From Paratinospora sagittata (lineage: Eukaryota; Streptophyta; Magnoliopsida; Ranunculales; Menispermaceae): a stretch of DNA of 64,000 nt. The first letter of the stretch is position 1; every line of letters begins with the position of its first letter. Location of the stretch: the NCBI GenBank assembly GCA_035771175.1, contig CM069610.1, positions 27,742,501 to 27,806,500 of the forward strand, in the 5' to 3' direction. This document shows, one piece after another, positions 23,929-35,559 of the stretch. The notes beneath the pieces were generated by a model. The model was not told the origin of the DNA. It saw only the letters and a program-made list of their open reading frames with translations, and made no database searches. The translations under genes were made by a program, and so were the position numbers.

Positions 23929-25998
23929 TGATGAAGTATATTTTGATGATCACAAACAAAGTATTTTTCGGTGCTAACGAACCTTGTTCAAGAACTTATC
24001 TCTGCACCAAAGAAAAAGTAAAAAGCCAAGGAATAACTCGATCAAGGAACTCAAAGCTTACAACCAACAATCAAACTCGTTTCAACTAACAGACTTCAAC
24101 GATCACATCATGATTTCAAGATCACTTCACTTGAACGTCTCGATCAAGCTTCATGTCGACATCTCTCGATCAACGTTCAAGTCATTCAATTTCGAATTTC
24201 TCTTCTTAAAGATCTCATAATGAAGAGTTGAATTTAACGGTTAGGAGAACAAATACACAAAGTATTTAAGGTATATCTTTCTCTAAGTCGTTATTGCTCA
24301 AAATGTTTTTATAAACCATGCATATATCATTATCATATGTTTTCTAAATCTGCATGTTTTGATTTCATGTTTTTAACTATATTTTAAATGATTTAATACT
24401 ATATATTTAATTTGAAATATATCGAGTTTTTATTCTCATTTATCGAATATTTTATCGCGAGTAAAAATTATTTTCAAAGAATCTTTCAAGACCCTAATGA
24501 AATAGTAGCACCCTCCTGAACTTGTTAAGTCAGGACGCTGATAGGTAATTAGGACGATGATAGGTCATTAGGACGCTGATAACGTTCAAGGTTGAATTGA
24601 ACTAAATAATCATGACGCTTACTTGTATAGTAGCGATCTTATATATTAGTCAACCTCTGAAGTTGTCAGGAAACTGACTCAGCATCAGCTCACTGAAAAA
24701 TCTCTTTAAGTTCTTCAATGAATGTTTCTTTGAGGACGCTGATGGTTATTAATTGATTAAACTATCAGGACGATTACTGGATAGGAGCGCACTCACTTTT
24801 GGAAATCAACTCAATAACTTTCAGGACGCTGATTGTCCTTCAGCGGTTTTTAAATGTCTTAACTTGCAGGACACTTACATAGTAGTAGCGCCCTCATGTT
24901 ATGCTTTTTATCCAGTAGGATGCTCGCGTAATGTAGCGCCCTCATGTTTTGTTTTATGTTTTAAAGGTAGGATGCTTACTCGGATAGTAGCGCCCTTATG
25001 CACTTAATAGTTTCAAAATATAGCAGGACGTTAATTGTGCATTAGCGCCCTCAAGGTTTAAGTCGCTTAAAGTCATAAGTAAGTCAGGACGCTTACGAGT
25101 TAGTAGCGCCCTCACTTAAGTGTTCAGCAGGACGCTTATACGTAGTAAGCGCCCTTAAGGAACAAAATGATAAAGTTAATATTATGCATTAGGACACTGA
25201 TTACTGAATTAGGACACTAATTCAACTACCATCACTATTCGAATGAGTACACTACGACAGTTTACTTTTTCAGAACAAACACTTGCACAGAGTCATTTTC
25301 AGACTTATCAGAGACCCTTTCTAATACATGAAAGAAGTTCTTCTAAAGCTTTCCTCTTTCATGAAATCTGAAAAGAACCAGAATGTTAGTGAAAATCGCA
25401 GTTGCTATTTTCATATAACATTCTAGCCGTTGTGTGAAAACGTTCACATTATTTGAACTTCAAATGTCTAACGGCTATGTCCCACTAAGTCTATAAATAT
25501 CAACACTTAGGACCAAACAACTTGCCAATCACTTTGTGTTGTGCCAATACTTTTTGAAATTTAGTCTGAGTCAAAATGAGTTTCATTTTCTAATCTTTCA
25601 AAGTATTTTTACCAATACCTATACGATTTTTATACTGAACTTCAATTCTATTTTATATTTGAAAATATGTTTTTATATTGGTATCAACTCAAATGGTTCA
25701 TCCTTAGCCCATGAAAGGATATGTTTGCCTTTAACCTAAAAAAGGGCAGTTGTAACAGTTTGGTTCTCACCCGTAAGAGAATCAGTTAGTGGATTGAGAA
25801 AATCCTAATCGAGAGATTAGGTAGTGGACGTAAGCTTGGCCGAACCACTATAAATCTGTGTGTCAAACGTTTGCATTTTAGTCTGTGTTCTAATTTGCAT
25901 CATGTTCCAATACACTCATGTAAATTACTAAGTTATTTGAAGATAATTTTAAAATTGACCATCGCACCCAATTCACCCCCTCTTGGGTAGGACCAACA
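23929..25998 (+). mobile_element. Copia-like LTR nested in Tat-like element
   Basis: It begins TGATGAAGTATATTTTGATGATC with a GGTGCTAAC string. A TATA-like CTATAAATAT lies at 25491-25500, then TAGTGGACGTAAGCTTGG and CCGAACCACTATAAA near 25826-25853. It ends near CAATTCACCCCCTCTTGGG. This order is typical for plant Ty1/copia LTRs. No internal domain is present. The TSD is not clear and the ends are approximate; a 15-bp string (GGTTCATCCTTAGC) occurs at both 23898 and 25694. Confidence 0.5.
24520..25165. repeat. Array of short imperfect hairpins in copia-like LTR
   Basis: The motif pair AGGACGCT(TAC) ... (GTAGT)AGCGCCCTCA recurs about eight to ten times at 50-90 bp spacing. AGGACGCT and the reverse complement of AGCGCCCT (AGGGCGCT) differ by one base, so each unit can fold into a short stem with a loop of roughly 10-15 nt. 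Units at the left end are more diverged. Confidence 0.7.
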
Positions 25999-26010
25999 TC
26001 AGGGGCTTAC

Positions 26011-26734
26011 TGTTATACCAAAAAATGGACAAGGAAGAAAATGAACAAAACTAAGGAAAAATTGATTAAGGACCCTCGTCCGCAGCCTATGGAAAAGTTC
26101 ATCGGGCTGCGATTGAGGACGTGCCTTGGCCTAGGCCAAAGTGCACCCCTCGGCCATGGCCAAGGAACCTCCCTCAGCCATGTCAGGGGAAACCCCCTCG
26201 GCCACAGCCGAGGACCTTCCCTTGGTCATGGTCGAGGGCCTTTTCCCCAACCTTGGTCGAGGGCAACCTATGGCTCCAATCGAAAGCACCTCCCAAGCCC
26301 GGCCAAGGCCACTCCCCATCTCGACCAGTGAATCCTTCTCAACAAGTTGATCACAACTTGGATACCGCATAGATCGAATCTCGAGACATAGAATTACGAG
26401 CCAACTCCCGATGAAGAAAGACACAAATTATTCCCATTGATGGAGCGCAACATTAAATGCACAAAACACCCCTCTCATTATAAAAAGGGGCTTCATTCTT
26501 CAGAGACAGGTATGCTTTAAGCCTCCACTTCTCTACATACTGCTACTTTTCTCCTACATTATCTAACTTAGACAACAGAGTGGTTTCGGTGACATCCACC
26601 TGGTGTCATTACACCTTGCAGGTCTGGAGCAAGACGATCTTGCTAGAAAGTTTCAGAGGAGGAGAAGACAGTCTTTACTTTCTGTTAGCCAGCATCAGTT
26701 CGCAGTTAGACGCAAGAAATTTTTGGCTAAGATA
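26011..26734 (+). mobile_element. 3' LTR of Tat-like element
   Basis: This is a 724-bp LTR, about 97 bp longer than its partner. The difference lies mainly in an expanded CCTTGG/CCATGG repeat at about 26120-26260. It ends in AAGATA rather than CA, by point change. The Gly/His-rich open frames here are products of the repeat. Confidence 0.7.
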
Positions 26735-26835
26735 CCTATCATCAATGAGGAATTTGGTCATCATGTGGTTGGTTGAAGCAATAACTTAGCATTCATAGTT
26801 AGGCACTTGATTAAATTAAATATGTACCAATGAAC

Positions 26836-27012
26836 AATTTTATAGTAGTTTCGGGGTAAGGCACGAAGGAAAAGGATTAAACTATAAACAAAAATAATTT
26901 CTTAATTAGGAAAAGATGTTGGTATGGTTTTTTCTGGCTTGAAATCAGTTGTATAGTGTTTGACAAGAACAGAAAAGTAAGTCTGTTGGCCAAGGTTCTG
27001 CCGTTTAAAGCC
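26836..27012 (+). repeat. Left terminal repeat of the endogenous virus
   Basis: AATTTTATAGTAGTTTCGGGG through CCGTTTAAAG matches 62677-62816 plus 63513-63548, where a MITE splits the right copy. The repeat lies in the viral leader upstream of the primer site. It shows that the integrated molecule was slightly longer than one genome. Confidence 0.8.
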
Positions 27013-27100
27013 GTTGATAGGCGTGTTGGCTAGTATTGGCGTGCCAGGCATGAGCTGTTTTGTTGGACATTATATTTCTAGCTAGGAACCGGTTAGAAAA

Positions 27101-27112
27101 TGGTATCAAAGT
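27101..27112 (+). other. Viral minus-strand primer site (tRNA-Met)
   Basis: TGGTATCAAAGT matches the initiator-tRNA-Met complement TGGTATCAGAGC at 10 of 12 positions. By convention this is position 1 of a caulimovirid genome. Confidence 0.75.
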
Positions 27113-27412
27113 TTTGACTCATTAAGAAATTATTAATTGTTTATACGAGTAGTCCAACTTCCTACGTGCCACTTTACAAAAATTGAAATCCTCCCTGTTT
27201 ATTTCTCTGTTATCATATTACTATTAATATTTATCTTCTTAATCTTACTACGTCTTCTTGCAGTATTTAAAATAATTAGTGAACCAAAAGCTTTAACTTT
27301 AATATTAAGATATTTTAGACTTTTTCATTGGAATATATATTATATAAATAAAATAGTTTCAGCAATAGTTTTCCTAACTTTAGTCATAAAAATAAGAAAA
27401 TCAATAGATTAA
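27113..27412 (+). other. Possible hydrophobic reading frame, no ATG
   Basis: A 91-codon stop-free stretch (27137-27412) rich in Ile, Leu and Phe lies between the primer site and the first small ORF. It has no ATG, and its hydrophobicity is partly due to high A/T content. It may be leader sequence rather than a gene. Confidence 0.2.
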
Positions 27413-27422
27413 ACTTTAATCT

Positions 27423-27671
27423 ATGAACAAATATGAAGACTATACTTTGGAACAATTAAGTAAATTAGAATATTTAATTCAAATTAGAATAGCTAAATTA
27501 CAACGTAAGCTTTCAGAAAAATATTCAATATTAGACTTAATAATTAAATCTAACAATCCTGTACCTCAATCTTTAACAAATCAAATAGTAGAAATAAATG
27601 CCAAACTAGCACAAGTCTCTAGTGACTTAAATCAAATAAGAAATACTATTCAAGACAAATTTAATAAATAA
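27423..27671 (+). CDS. Viral small ORF 1, unknown function (82 aa)
   Basis: An intact ATG-started ORF with N-terminal Y-E-D-Y-T-L-E-Q-L-S-K-L and heptad-like Leu/Ile spacing suggests an alpha-helical or coiled-coil protein. It precedes a second small ORF by 6 bp. Small helical proteins before the movement protein occur in badnavirus/tungrovirus-like genomes. I cannot assign a function. It is the only viral ORF here without an obvious lesion. Confidence 0.55.
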   Translation: MNKYEDYTLEQLSKLEYLIQIRIAKLQRKLSEKYSILDLIIKSNNPVPQSLTNQIVEINAKLAQVSSDLNQIRNTIQDKFNK

Positions 27672-27677
27672 AGTTAT

Positions 27678-28124
27678 ATGCAACAATCAACCTACTTGGC
27701 AACTCATGATTTTACATCCATTAATTATTTAGACTTAGAACTTTTTAACCATAAAACGACAAAAACATATTTAACATAAGGCTTTAAAATTATTTGCAAC
27801 TTTTCTAGTGGAAAACACCAGTTACATACTGAAGAAAATACTCAATTAAATAGTATTATAGATTTAATTATCAATCTCAGTCAAAATTTAGAGCATAATT
27901 TAGACAGAAATACTAGAGGAATTATTGATCTAGTAGAAGCAGTAGAAAAAATAAAAATACAAACATTACAATCTAATCTAGACTATATTAAGTCAATAAT
28001 AAATAATCTAAGTATAAATCTTAACAATCTCCCGGATAAACAAGAATTTAGAAAAATATTATCAAATAAAACACAAAATCAAGTAGACACAGAAACACAG
28101 ACTATTACAAAATATATTATTTGA
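27678..28124 (+). pseudogene. Viral small ORF 2, coiled-coil protein with one stop
   Basis: ATG at 27678, TGA at 28122-28124, 148 codons with one premature TAA at 27777-27779. The middle is rich in Leu/Ile heptads (blocks such as I-I-D-L-I-I-N-L-S-Q-N-L-E and I-I-D-L-V-E-A-V-E-K-I). This fits a coiled-coil virion-associated or transmission-factor type protein of caulimovirids, but the assignment is only by shape and position. Confidence 0.5.
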
Positions 28125-28224
28125 AATAGACCAACAAAAACAATTAACTAAAATCTAGAAATTAGTTAGTGAATAAATCAAAAGTAGCTACACATATTCT
28201 AGATAAATATTATAATATTATATC

Positions 28225-29360
28225 TGTCACACTCCGCGCGGACGTGCCTAAACCGGCTGGGCACTCACGGACGGGGCGCGAATGCACTATAACAATAACC
28301 GAGTGTGCGAAAACACGATTAAATACAAGTCTGATTTCATTAGATTCAGAATATATTTGTACATGAAATAGTTAAGGGAACATCCTTCCAAAATCTCCAA
28401 TGAATAATACAAAGGGTACAAAAATGTGGGCCCAAAAACCTGCACCCAGTCCACCCTAATCTCCTGTGAAAAATTAGAAAACAACGGGGTGAGCTACATG
28501 CTCAGTGAGTAAAATAGTTCGTGAATATAACAATTAATAAAGCAAACTTCATAATCAAATATCATAAATACACATCAGAGCATCATAATCAATCCAACAT
28601 GCATGTATGCATGACACCATCTCGTATTGGTTTCATGATTGTACGTCGCCTGAGTTCACGTACAGATATCCCTCCCCAGGAGTAGTCGGGTTCTCATTGT
28701 ACGTCCCTCTCTAGAGAAATATAATGAATAGTGAGCATTGCTTATAACTATTCTATGAATCATAAACCACATACGTCCCTAGGTGGTGCTTATATATGAT
28801 GTCAATGCATGAACTGGTCTCGTTCACTATTTAAAGTTACTGAGGACAAGATTGAGTCTGGTTGAGCCAGATTAACCACTAATCCGGCATAGCAACAGTA
28901 TAATACATCAACTCCAAATATACAGGCATAAGTATGAAAAGTATAAACATTATACACAATAATGCAGTGTAAATGAATACTAGACATAATAATAAATGAA
29001 TGTAAACTTTAATAAAAGTTATAAGACACGCAAACCTATGTTTCATACCCCACCTTCAGATAAAAACTCCTTTGAAAACTGGCGCCTTCCCCCGAGAAGA
29101 ACCGCGTTGCACCGCGAAGAGAGTCTCAAAAGAAAAGACAAAAACTCAAAATGAGTGAAAGAAAGAGAAGAAAAATCACAAGGAGAAGTGATTTTGGTGT
29201 GAGAAATGAGGAGGGGGTTCCTTAAATAGGAAAAAAGGGGTGCCCGAAGGTTCGGGCATGCGCCTGAAGTACGTTCGGGCAAGCGCTTGAACTTTCGAGC
29301 ACCTTGCCCGGAGATCAAATTTATTTTTTTTATTTTTTTGTGCAAACCTAGGGTATTACA
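28225..29360 (-). mobile_element. 3' LTR of family B copy 1
   Basis: A 1,136-bp LTR directly followed, in plus coordinates, by the reverse complement of a polypurine tract (CTCTACCCCCCTTAAAAGG, 29361-29379). It contains diverged TTCGGGC/GAAC promoter repeats near 29240-29310. Confidence 0.9.
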
Positions 29361-30006
29361 CTCTACCCCCCTTAAAAGGATTTCGCCCTCGAAATTAGTC
29401 CAAGTACTCATGGTTGCTATCAGCGTGAGATTCACCGTCGTCTTCATCATTTGCTAGCTCAAGGTAGTGTCTGTAAGGTCCCTGAATAGCACTGTGGCCG
29501 GTGGAATCCTCAACATCATGAAACCATGGAGAGCAAATGGAGTCGGATTTGTCCTCAGAAGGTTCCGACCTTTGCTTAACAGATGGTGGTGTAGGGCTAT
29601 GCTAGTTGCATCGTTTAAGGGGAAGTAGGTTGAGCGGTGGGATGTTTTTCGTGTTGTTGCTCGAATCCAGCTGCCTGGCAATTTTGCTACAAGATCCTAC
29701 CAAGATGAGGGCACGAGATTGTTTCGGGCAAAAATTGTTACGAAAAATCCACGCACGCTCTGGCGATAAGGATCGCTATCTGTGGGGCGATGGAGTTGGT
29801 GATGCAAAGTAGTTGTGACTTGACTTAGATCCTAAAGGAGTCGCCACAGGTTGCCAAAAAGGTCATTGCGTGTGTGCATCTCTACATCCATCGGTATTAT
29901 TTTCAAACATCTACATAGCTATTTAAGTGAAATGATGTATTAAGATATTTATAAACAAAGTTCCATCATTTTATTGATAAGTGAAATAGTACAATGTATC
30001 ACATCA

Positions 30007-30395
30007 TCAATTATTACTAGAAAAAAATTCAGGGTATTTCTGTTTAATTGTTGCTTCTAGTTCTCATGTTGCTTCCTCTACTCCGTGGTGATCCTAGAAC
30101 ACCTTCACAAGTGGTATGCTATGTCACCTTAGTTCTTGAGTTTTTCTATCCAGAATCTGTATCGCTCTCTCCTGATACCTATTTCCTTCCTCAACCAGAA
30201 CCTCGACCAGAGGGATGATATACGAAGGATCCAGACGTTACTTACGAAGTATGGATACATGAAAAACGTCATGAACCTTAGACATGGACAATAAAAGCGA
30301 CTGACGATAAGCAAGTTTGCCAATACGTTCAATGATCTGAAATGGACCGATATACCGTGGGGAGAGCTTTCCTTTGATCCCAAAGCGTTTGACAC
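30007..30395 (-). pseudogene. Family B copy 1 chromodomain
   Basis: This holds the end of pol, with the V-H-D-V-F-H-V-S linker followed by a chromodomain-like block. It is homologous to the C-terminus of copy 2 (to 55429). The stop is at 30007-30009. It contains frame disruptions relative to copy 2. Confidence 0.7.
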
Positions 30396-31300
30396 CTCTT
30401 GTAGGCTGAACTTTTAGAAAAACCAAGTCCCCCTTATCAAGTTCTAGAGGCTGCCTCCGCTTGTCAGCATAGTTCTTCTGTAGACTTTGTGCAACACGAA
30501 GTCTCTTTTTTACTAGTGTGATCTTCTCAGAAGTCTTTTGAACTAGTTCAACTAACTGCGCTCCATCTGCCATATCTAACCAGCATACCGGAGATCTGCA
30601 ACGACGACCATAGAGGGCCTTGTATGGTGACATGCCGATACTAGTTTGGTTGATGTTGTTGTATGCAAACTCAGCGAAATGTAAGTGTTTTGCACATCAG
30701 TCATGAAAGTCCAAAATGCAGCACCGTAACATGTCCTCCAAGATTTGGATAAGACGCTCTGACTGCCCATCAGTCTGAAGGTGAAAGGTTGTACTCATGG
30801 TGATCCTAGAGCCCATTCTACTCTGGAAGCTTTGCCAAAACTTTGATGTGAATTGAGGGTCTCGATCAGAGACGATCGTGAGTGGTATGCCATGGAGGAA
30901 TACGATCTCTCTTTCATACAGTTTGGCGAGCTTGGAGGGGTTATCCGTGAACTTTATTGGCAAAAAGTGTACAGACTTTGTAAGTCTATCAATGATAACC
31001 CAGATAGCATCTTGCCCTTCATTATTTTGAGGCAAGGCCATAACAAAATCCATTACGATGTTCTCCCACTTCCATTCTCCAATAGGAAAAAGCTGGAGAA
31101 GTCCAGAGGGAAGTCTTCGTTCTGCCTTGCTGGCAAACGAGACACCGAGCAACGAAGTGTGCAATCGCCTTCTTCATTCCAGTAAACCAGAATTGTCGCT
31201 TGACATCCTTGTACATCTTGTCACCCCCAGGATGCATAGCGAACCTCGAACAGTGCATCTCAGTGAGCACTTCATTCCGAACCTCAAGATCGTTCGGTAG
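30396..31300 (-). pseudogene. Family B copy 1 integrase
   Basis: HHCC zinc domain (C-S-R-F-A-M-H-P-G-G and C-L-V-C-Q) and DDE core (W-V-I-I-D-R-L-T-K, S-D-R-D-P-Q-F-T-S, T-D-G-Q-S-E-R-L-I) are spread over three frames at 31022-31270, 30697-31164 and 30238-30633. Frameshifts separate them, so no full integrase is encoded. Confidence 0.8.
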
Positions 31301-31973
31301 ATAGAGACGTTTTTTTATAAAAAACGGCCTCGTCTTCAGAGACAGACCAGTGAGGAAGGTCCTATCCGCTGAGTAAAAGTTCTCATTTCTTCATTAACAT
31401 AGGGTCGTTGGCTTGAGCTGCTGAAATCTTTCGAACCAGCTCAGAGTTGGCTGATAATTGAGAGAGTCGTGATCTTGCTCCCTCATCGATCAGTTGTAGG
31501 TTAAAATTTTCCATCTCTGTAGACAACTTCCCCATCTTGAAGTTAATAGTGCAAGCAACATAAGATTTTCTACTCAAGGCATCAACCACAACATTGGTCT
31601 TACCGGGATGGTACTGGAGTTGAAAGTCATAATCTTTCAAGAACTCCAACCATCGTCTTTGGCGGAGGTTTAGGTCTCTCTGGATGTAGATGTACTTAAG
31701 ACTCTTGTGATCCAAGAAGACCTCAAACCGTTCACCGTATAGGTAATGACGCCATAACTTCAGTGCGAATACGATAGCTGCAAGTTCTAAGTCACGCGTT
31801 GGGTAATTACCCTCATGAATCTTCAGTTGCCTCGAAGCATATGCAACATATTGGCCTTCTTGCATTAGTGCGGCACCTAAGCCTTAGAGAGAGGCGACGG
31901 TGTATAGTGAAAATCCAAGTGCATTTCTTGGAGTGATTAGTACTGGTGCTGTCATGAGGCGCTTCTTTAATTC
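31301..31973 (-). pseudogene. Family B copy 1 RNase H
   Basis: An open block at 31383-31865 contains [14 protein letters not shown] and D-H-K-S-L-K-Y-I, followed by a degraded A-D-A-L-S-R-K region. The Y-T-D-A-S start is interrupted by a stop near 31883. Confidence 0.8.
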
Positions 31974-32586
31974 CTAAAATGATGTTTCACAAGCGGGATT
32001 CCAGATGAATGGCACGTCTTTCTGAGTGAGCTTTGTCATAGGTTCAGCAATCTTTGAGAAGTCCTTGATGAAGCGTCTGTAATAGCCAGCCAAACCATAA
32101 AAACTCCTAATCTGAGTAACAGTGGTAGGCTGCTTCCAGTTTAAAATCGCTTCAACCTTAGAAGGATCCACCTCAATGTCATTGCTTGAAACCTCATCGC
32201 CTAGGAATTGAACTCGTTTCGCCCAAAATTTGCATTTACTCAATTTTGCATACAACTGGAGGACAATCCTCAGATGTATATTATGGTCTTCCTCGGTTGA
32301 GGAAAATATCAAGATATCGTCCACAAATCGGTCTAAGTATAACCTAAAGATGCAGTTCATCAAATCCATGAACACAGCAGGTGCATTTGTTAGACCGAAT
32401 GGCATGACCAAGAACTTGTACTGACCGTACCGAGTTCTGAATGTCGTCGTGGTAATGTCTGACTCTCGGATCCGGAGTTGATGATAACCAGATCGTAAAT
32501 CAATCTTAGAGAAGTATTTGGCATCTCTAAGTTGGTCGAACAAGTCATCGATACTGGGCAACGGGTATCTGTTCTTAATGGTGACG
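31974..32586 (-). pseudogene. Family B copy 1 RT, palm part
   Basis: RT palm with [10 protein letters not shown] and F-V-D-D. The segment before F-V-D-D has lost residues compared with copy 2, and another short deletion follows near I-V-L-Q-L-Y-A-K. It joins the upstream RT part (35560 onward) across the family A solo LTR. Confidence 0.8.
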
Positions 32587-32591
32587 TTATT

Positions 32592-35554
32592 TGTGACGCC
32601 CCGAAAATTATTTCATCTAGCCCATAACCCAATTGCATTTTTGCCCAAACTCTATGTGTTGTCTTGATATGTTTGGTGTTTGTTTGATGATTGTTTAATG
32701 TTTGTATAGTTGATGCTTGATAATGTATATAAATATATGTATCATAAATTGTATATGAGTCATGTTAAATTAAAGTTTAATGCATATGTTATTATTTATG
32801 CATGGGCTCATTAAACCATGAATTGATATGGGTTAGGATTGATGGAATAAAAGGATAAATGAAATTGAAGATTTGGTGTATTAAATGGATTGGACATTTA
32901 AAATACATGTGGTTGGTATGGGTAGTATGAGACCAACACATGTGAAGGTTGGTGCATGAAAGTGGACAAGTGTCCAATGCCCACTTGTCTTCTTCAAGGA
33001 AGTGCTAGAATGAGTGGAGGGAACCAAGGAGAGGAAAACAAGGAGAGAATCAAGGAGAGAATCAAGGAGGGAATCAAGGAAGTGCTAGAAAGAGGTGAGT
33101 GGAGAGAAAAGAAAGAAGAAGAGAAAGAAAAGAAGAGAAAGGAAAGAAGAAGAGAAAGAAGGAGAGAGTTGCAGGAGTAAGAACCCTGCGAGATTTTCAT
33201 CAAAGAAGTGGATCTTTGGAATTTACGGTCAGATTGAGCTCAAATTTTGTCAGCACGTTCGTAGCTTATGGTTCTTCATTCTAGTCGGTGCAGATCTTGA
33301 TCAGAGGTTTCTTCTGAGAGATCTAACCTCTCAAACAAAGCTGGCCGGAAAGTCTGGATTTCTCGCACTGTTTCGCTCAAACTTATAGATCTCCTAAATC
33401 TACCGTTAGATGGTTATCAAATTTGCGTATGTAGTTTATAACTGATATTTATACATTCTGAACGGTGGAGATCGTAATTAGAAGCTTGTGCTAAGAGATA
33501 TAACCTCTGAAACAAAGCTGGTCGGAATTTCTGGGTTTCTCGTTCCGTTTCGGTAAAACTTGTAGATCTCCTCAACGTACCGTTGGATGGATATCAAATT
33601 TGAGTATGTAGTTTACCACAGATATCTCTGTATTCTGAACGGTTGAAATATTTATACGTAAATTATTTTGTGTGATATAGCCATCTGAGTTTGGGTATTT
33701 GCAGCAGGAAAGGAGAAACTGTCTGATTAGACACTTGCTCATCAAAGATACATATCTTTTCGGTCCACCGTTGGATTGGGCTGATATTTGGACAGAAGGT
33801 TTGTTTCTTCACATACTTCAGTCTGTACGGTTGATTTTGTGATTACATATTTCTGTTGGTAGATTGATACATCTGAACAGAATAATACATGTGAAGAATT
33901 GGTAGGGTTGTTTGTATTAGACCTACATTTAGAATATGAACTTAGACCTTTCCAAATAGCTTGCATGTCAACTATGTTGACCTAGTTGCCATTGTGGATG
34001 AACCCATGATGCAAAATCAGTGATATACATGGCTGAACATGGCGACCTAGTGTAAATCGACAATATGGCCTAAGTATGGAAAATTTCATATTTTAGGGCT
34101 TTTGATGCTTTTGGCTTAGAATCATTGAATTGATGCAACTTATGTTTAATTAAGCATGATTAGGGTTGATTATGCTACTGATTTGGTGGTTGTGACCATA
34201 TCATGGGTTAGGCCTACTTGTGATCAAGTGACCCAAATTTGGACATGTTTATGCCTAAGGAATTGAAAATCAGTATTTTTGATTAATAGAATGGTTTATG
34301 AATGAGAACTATGCATTAGAGGCCTAAGTCATGTGATTTGAGTTGAATGATGGGATTAAATGGGATTTAGGCCTATTAATTATATGTGGGCTGATTTAGG
34401 GTTGATTTGTAATGTCTATGTAATTGAGCATAGAAATTGATGTATGGTAGGATATTGATGTATGTTTCAGGATCTTGATTGGGTTGATTCGGTTTGGTGG
34501 TCGTGTGTGATTAAATACTCTCGCGAGGCTTGGTTGTGAGTAGGCTTCACTTATGATTATATCATTTATGTCATCATATCACTTATATATATTGTATGTT
34601 GAAAGCATGAATGTGTTCTAATGTTTTGAATGATGCATTGATTTGAGAAAACCTTATGACTTTGGTTGGGCCCATCTATCTGGCTAATAGGGGGACTTGA
34701 CCTTGTCATAGGAGGGTTTTAAGAAGGAAATGATTGGGATCAACGGCACGGTGAAATAGACGTGGACTAGTAACCCAAGTAAACATGATTGGGATCAACG
34801 GCACGGCGAAATAGACGTGGACTAGTAACCCAAGGCATGTGGAATGTGGATCCAAATTGATAAACTTTTACTTGCATCGAACTTATTATAAATGCTTGAT
34901 ATCTATATGTTATGAGCTTTTAATCATGCTACACATTGACATGCATACATGGTTTTTATTGATGAGTATTGATAGCATATTTGAATTCTATTCACTGGGC
35001 ATCGTTGGCTCACCCTCATTTTCCTCTTTCAGGTCCTTCTGTCCCGAATAAGGGCAAGGGAGTAGTCATATCTTGAGGGCCTTGCCTGCGAGAGAATCCA
35101 AGTCCTCTATGTGAGTTGAGAGGCATTTTGATTGAATTGTGTTTTATATTATGAAGTATTATATTTTGGATTATGTAATTATAATACTTACCACATTTTA
35201 GTATGGGTGAGTTGGGACTTGCTAGATAGACCATGTGGGCACATGACGGTTTTTTTTATTTGTACCCACAATTTTGGACTTTATGTGTATGTCAATTTTT
35301 AATGGACTGTAGGAATTATGATTTTATTTATGGTTCATTTTTATGGATTATCTCGTCTTTGATGATTAATACAGTGGGTAGTTTTGTTTAGTACCTTTTG
35401 ATATTATGTCGTTGTTTGAGATAAGGCTCGTAGGGTCTCAACCACCTCACGGGAGTTGAGGAGTGGTCGGAGATGCCTACGCCGGGCGTCCCGCCCCGGC
35501 ATTCCGCATGCCATTCCCTGTGGGGTTGGTGGTCCGGGGCGCGGGGTCGCCACA
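32592..35554 (+). mobile_element. Solo family A LTR inside family B RT
   Basis: TGTGACGCCCC to GGGGTCGCCACA, 2,963 bp, with perfect TSD TTATT (32587-32591 and 35555-35559). It is the reverse-complement counterpart of the LTRs at 3332-9104 and 14070-16972. The RT frame C-I-D-Y-R-K-L-N-N resumes exactly across it. The tandem duplication around ATCAACGGCACGG (34735-34835) is shared with the other family A LTRs. Confidence 0.9.
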
Positions 35555-35559
35555 TTATT

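Larger units (their letters stand above)
19711..26734 (+). mobile_element. Old Tat-like non-autonomous LTR retrotransposon
   Basis: Two related LTRs begin TGTTATACC (19711 and 26011). The left is followed by TTGGCATCGTCTGTGGGG, close to the TTGGCGCCGTCTGTGGG start of plant Tat-lineage elements. The right is preceded by the purine-rich CAGGGGCTTAC. Outer flanks CTTAT (19706-19710) and CCTAT (26735-26739) form a 4/5 TSD. Inside are a gag remnant, a tandem repeat and an antisense ORF remnant, but no protease, RT or integrase. It would have depended on other elements. A copia-like LTR is inserted near its 3' end. Confidence 0.75.

Noticed and set aside
26041..26424. Gly/His/Pro-rich ORFs
   Set aside because: They are products of the CCATGG-type repeat in the Tat-like 3' LTR; the partner LTR does not keep them.
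27137..27412. 91-codon hydrophobic ORF as a viral membrane protein
   Set aside because: It has no ATG, and the A/T-rich composition alone gives Ile/Leu/Phe-rich frames; listed only as possible.
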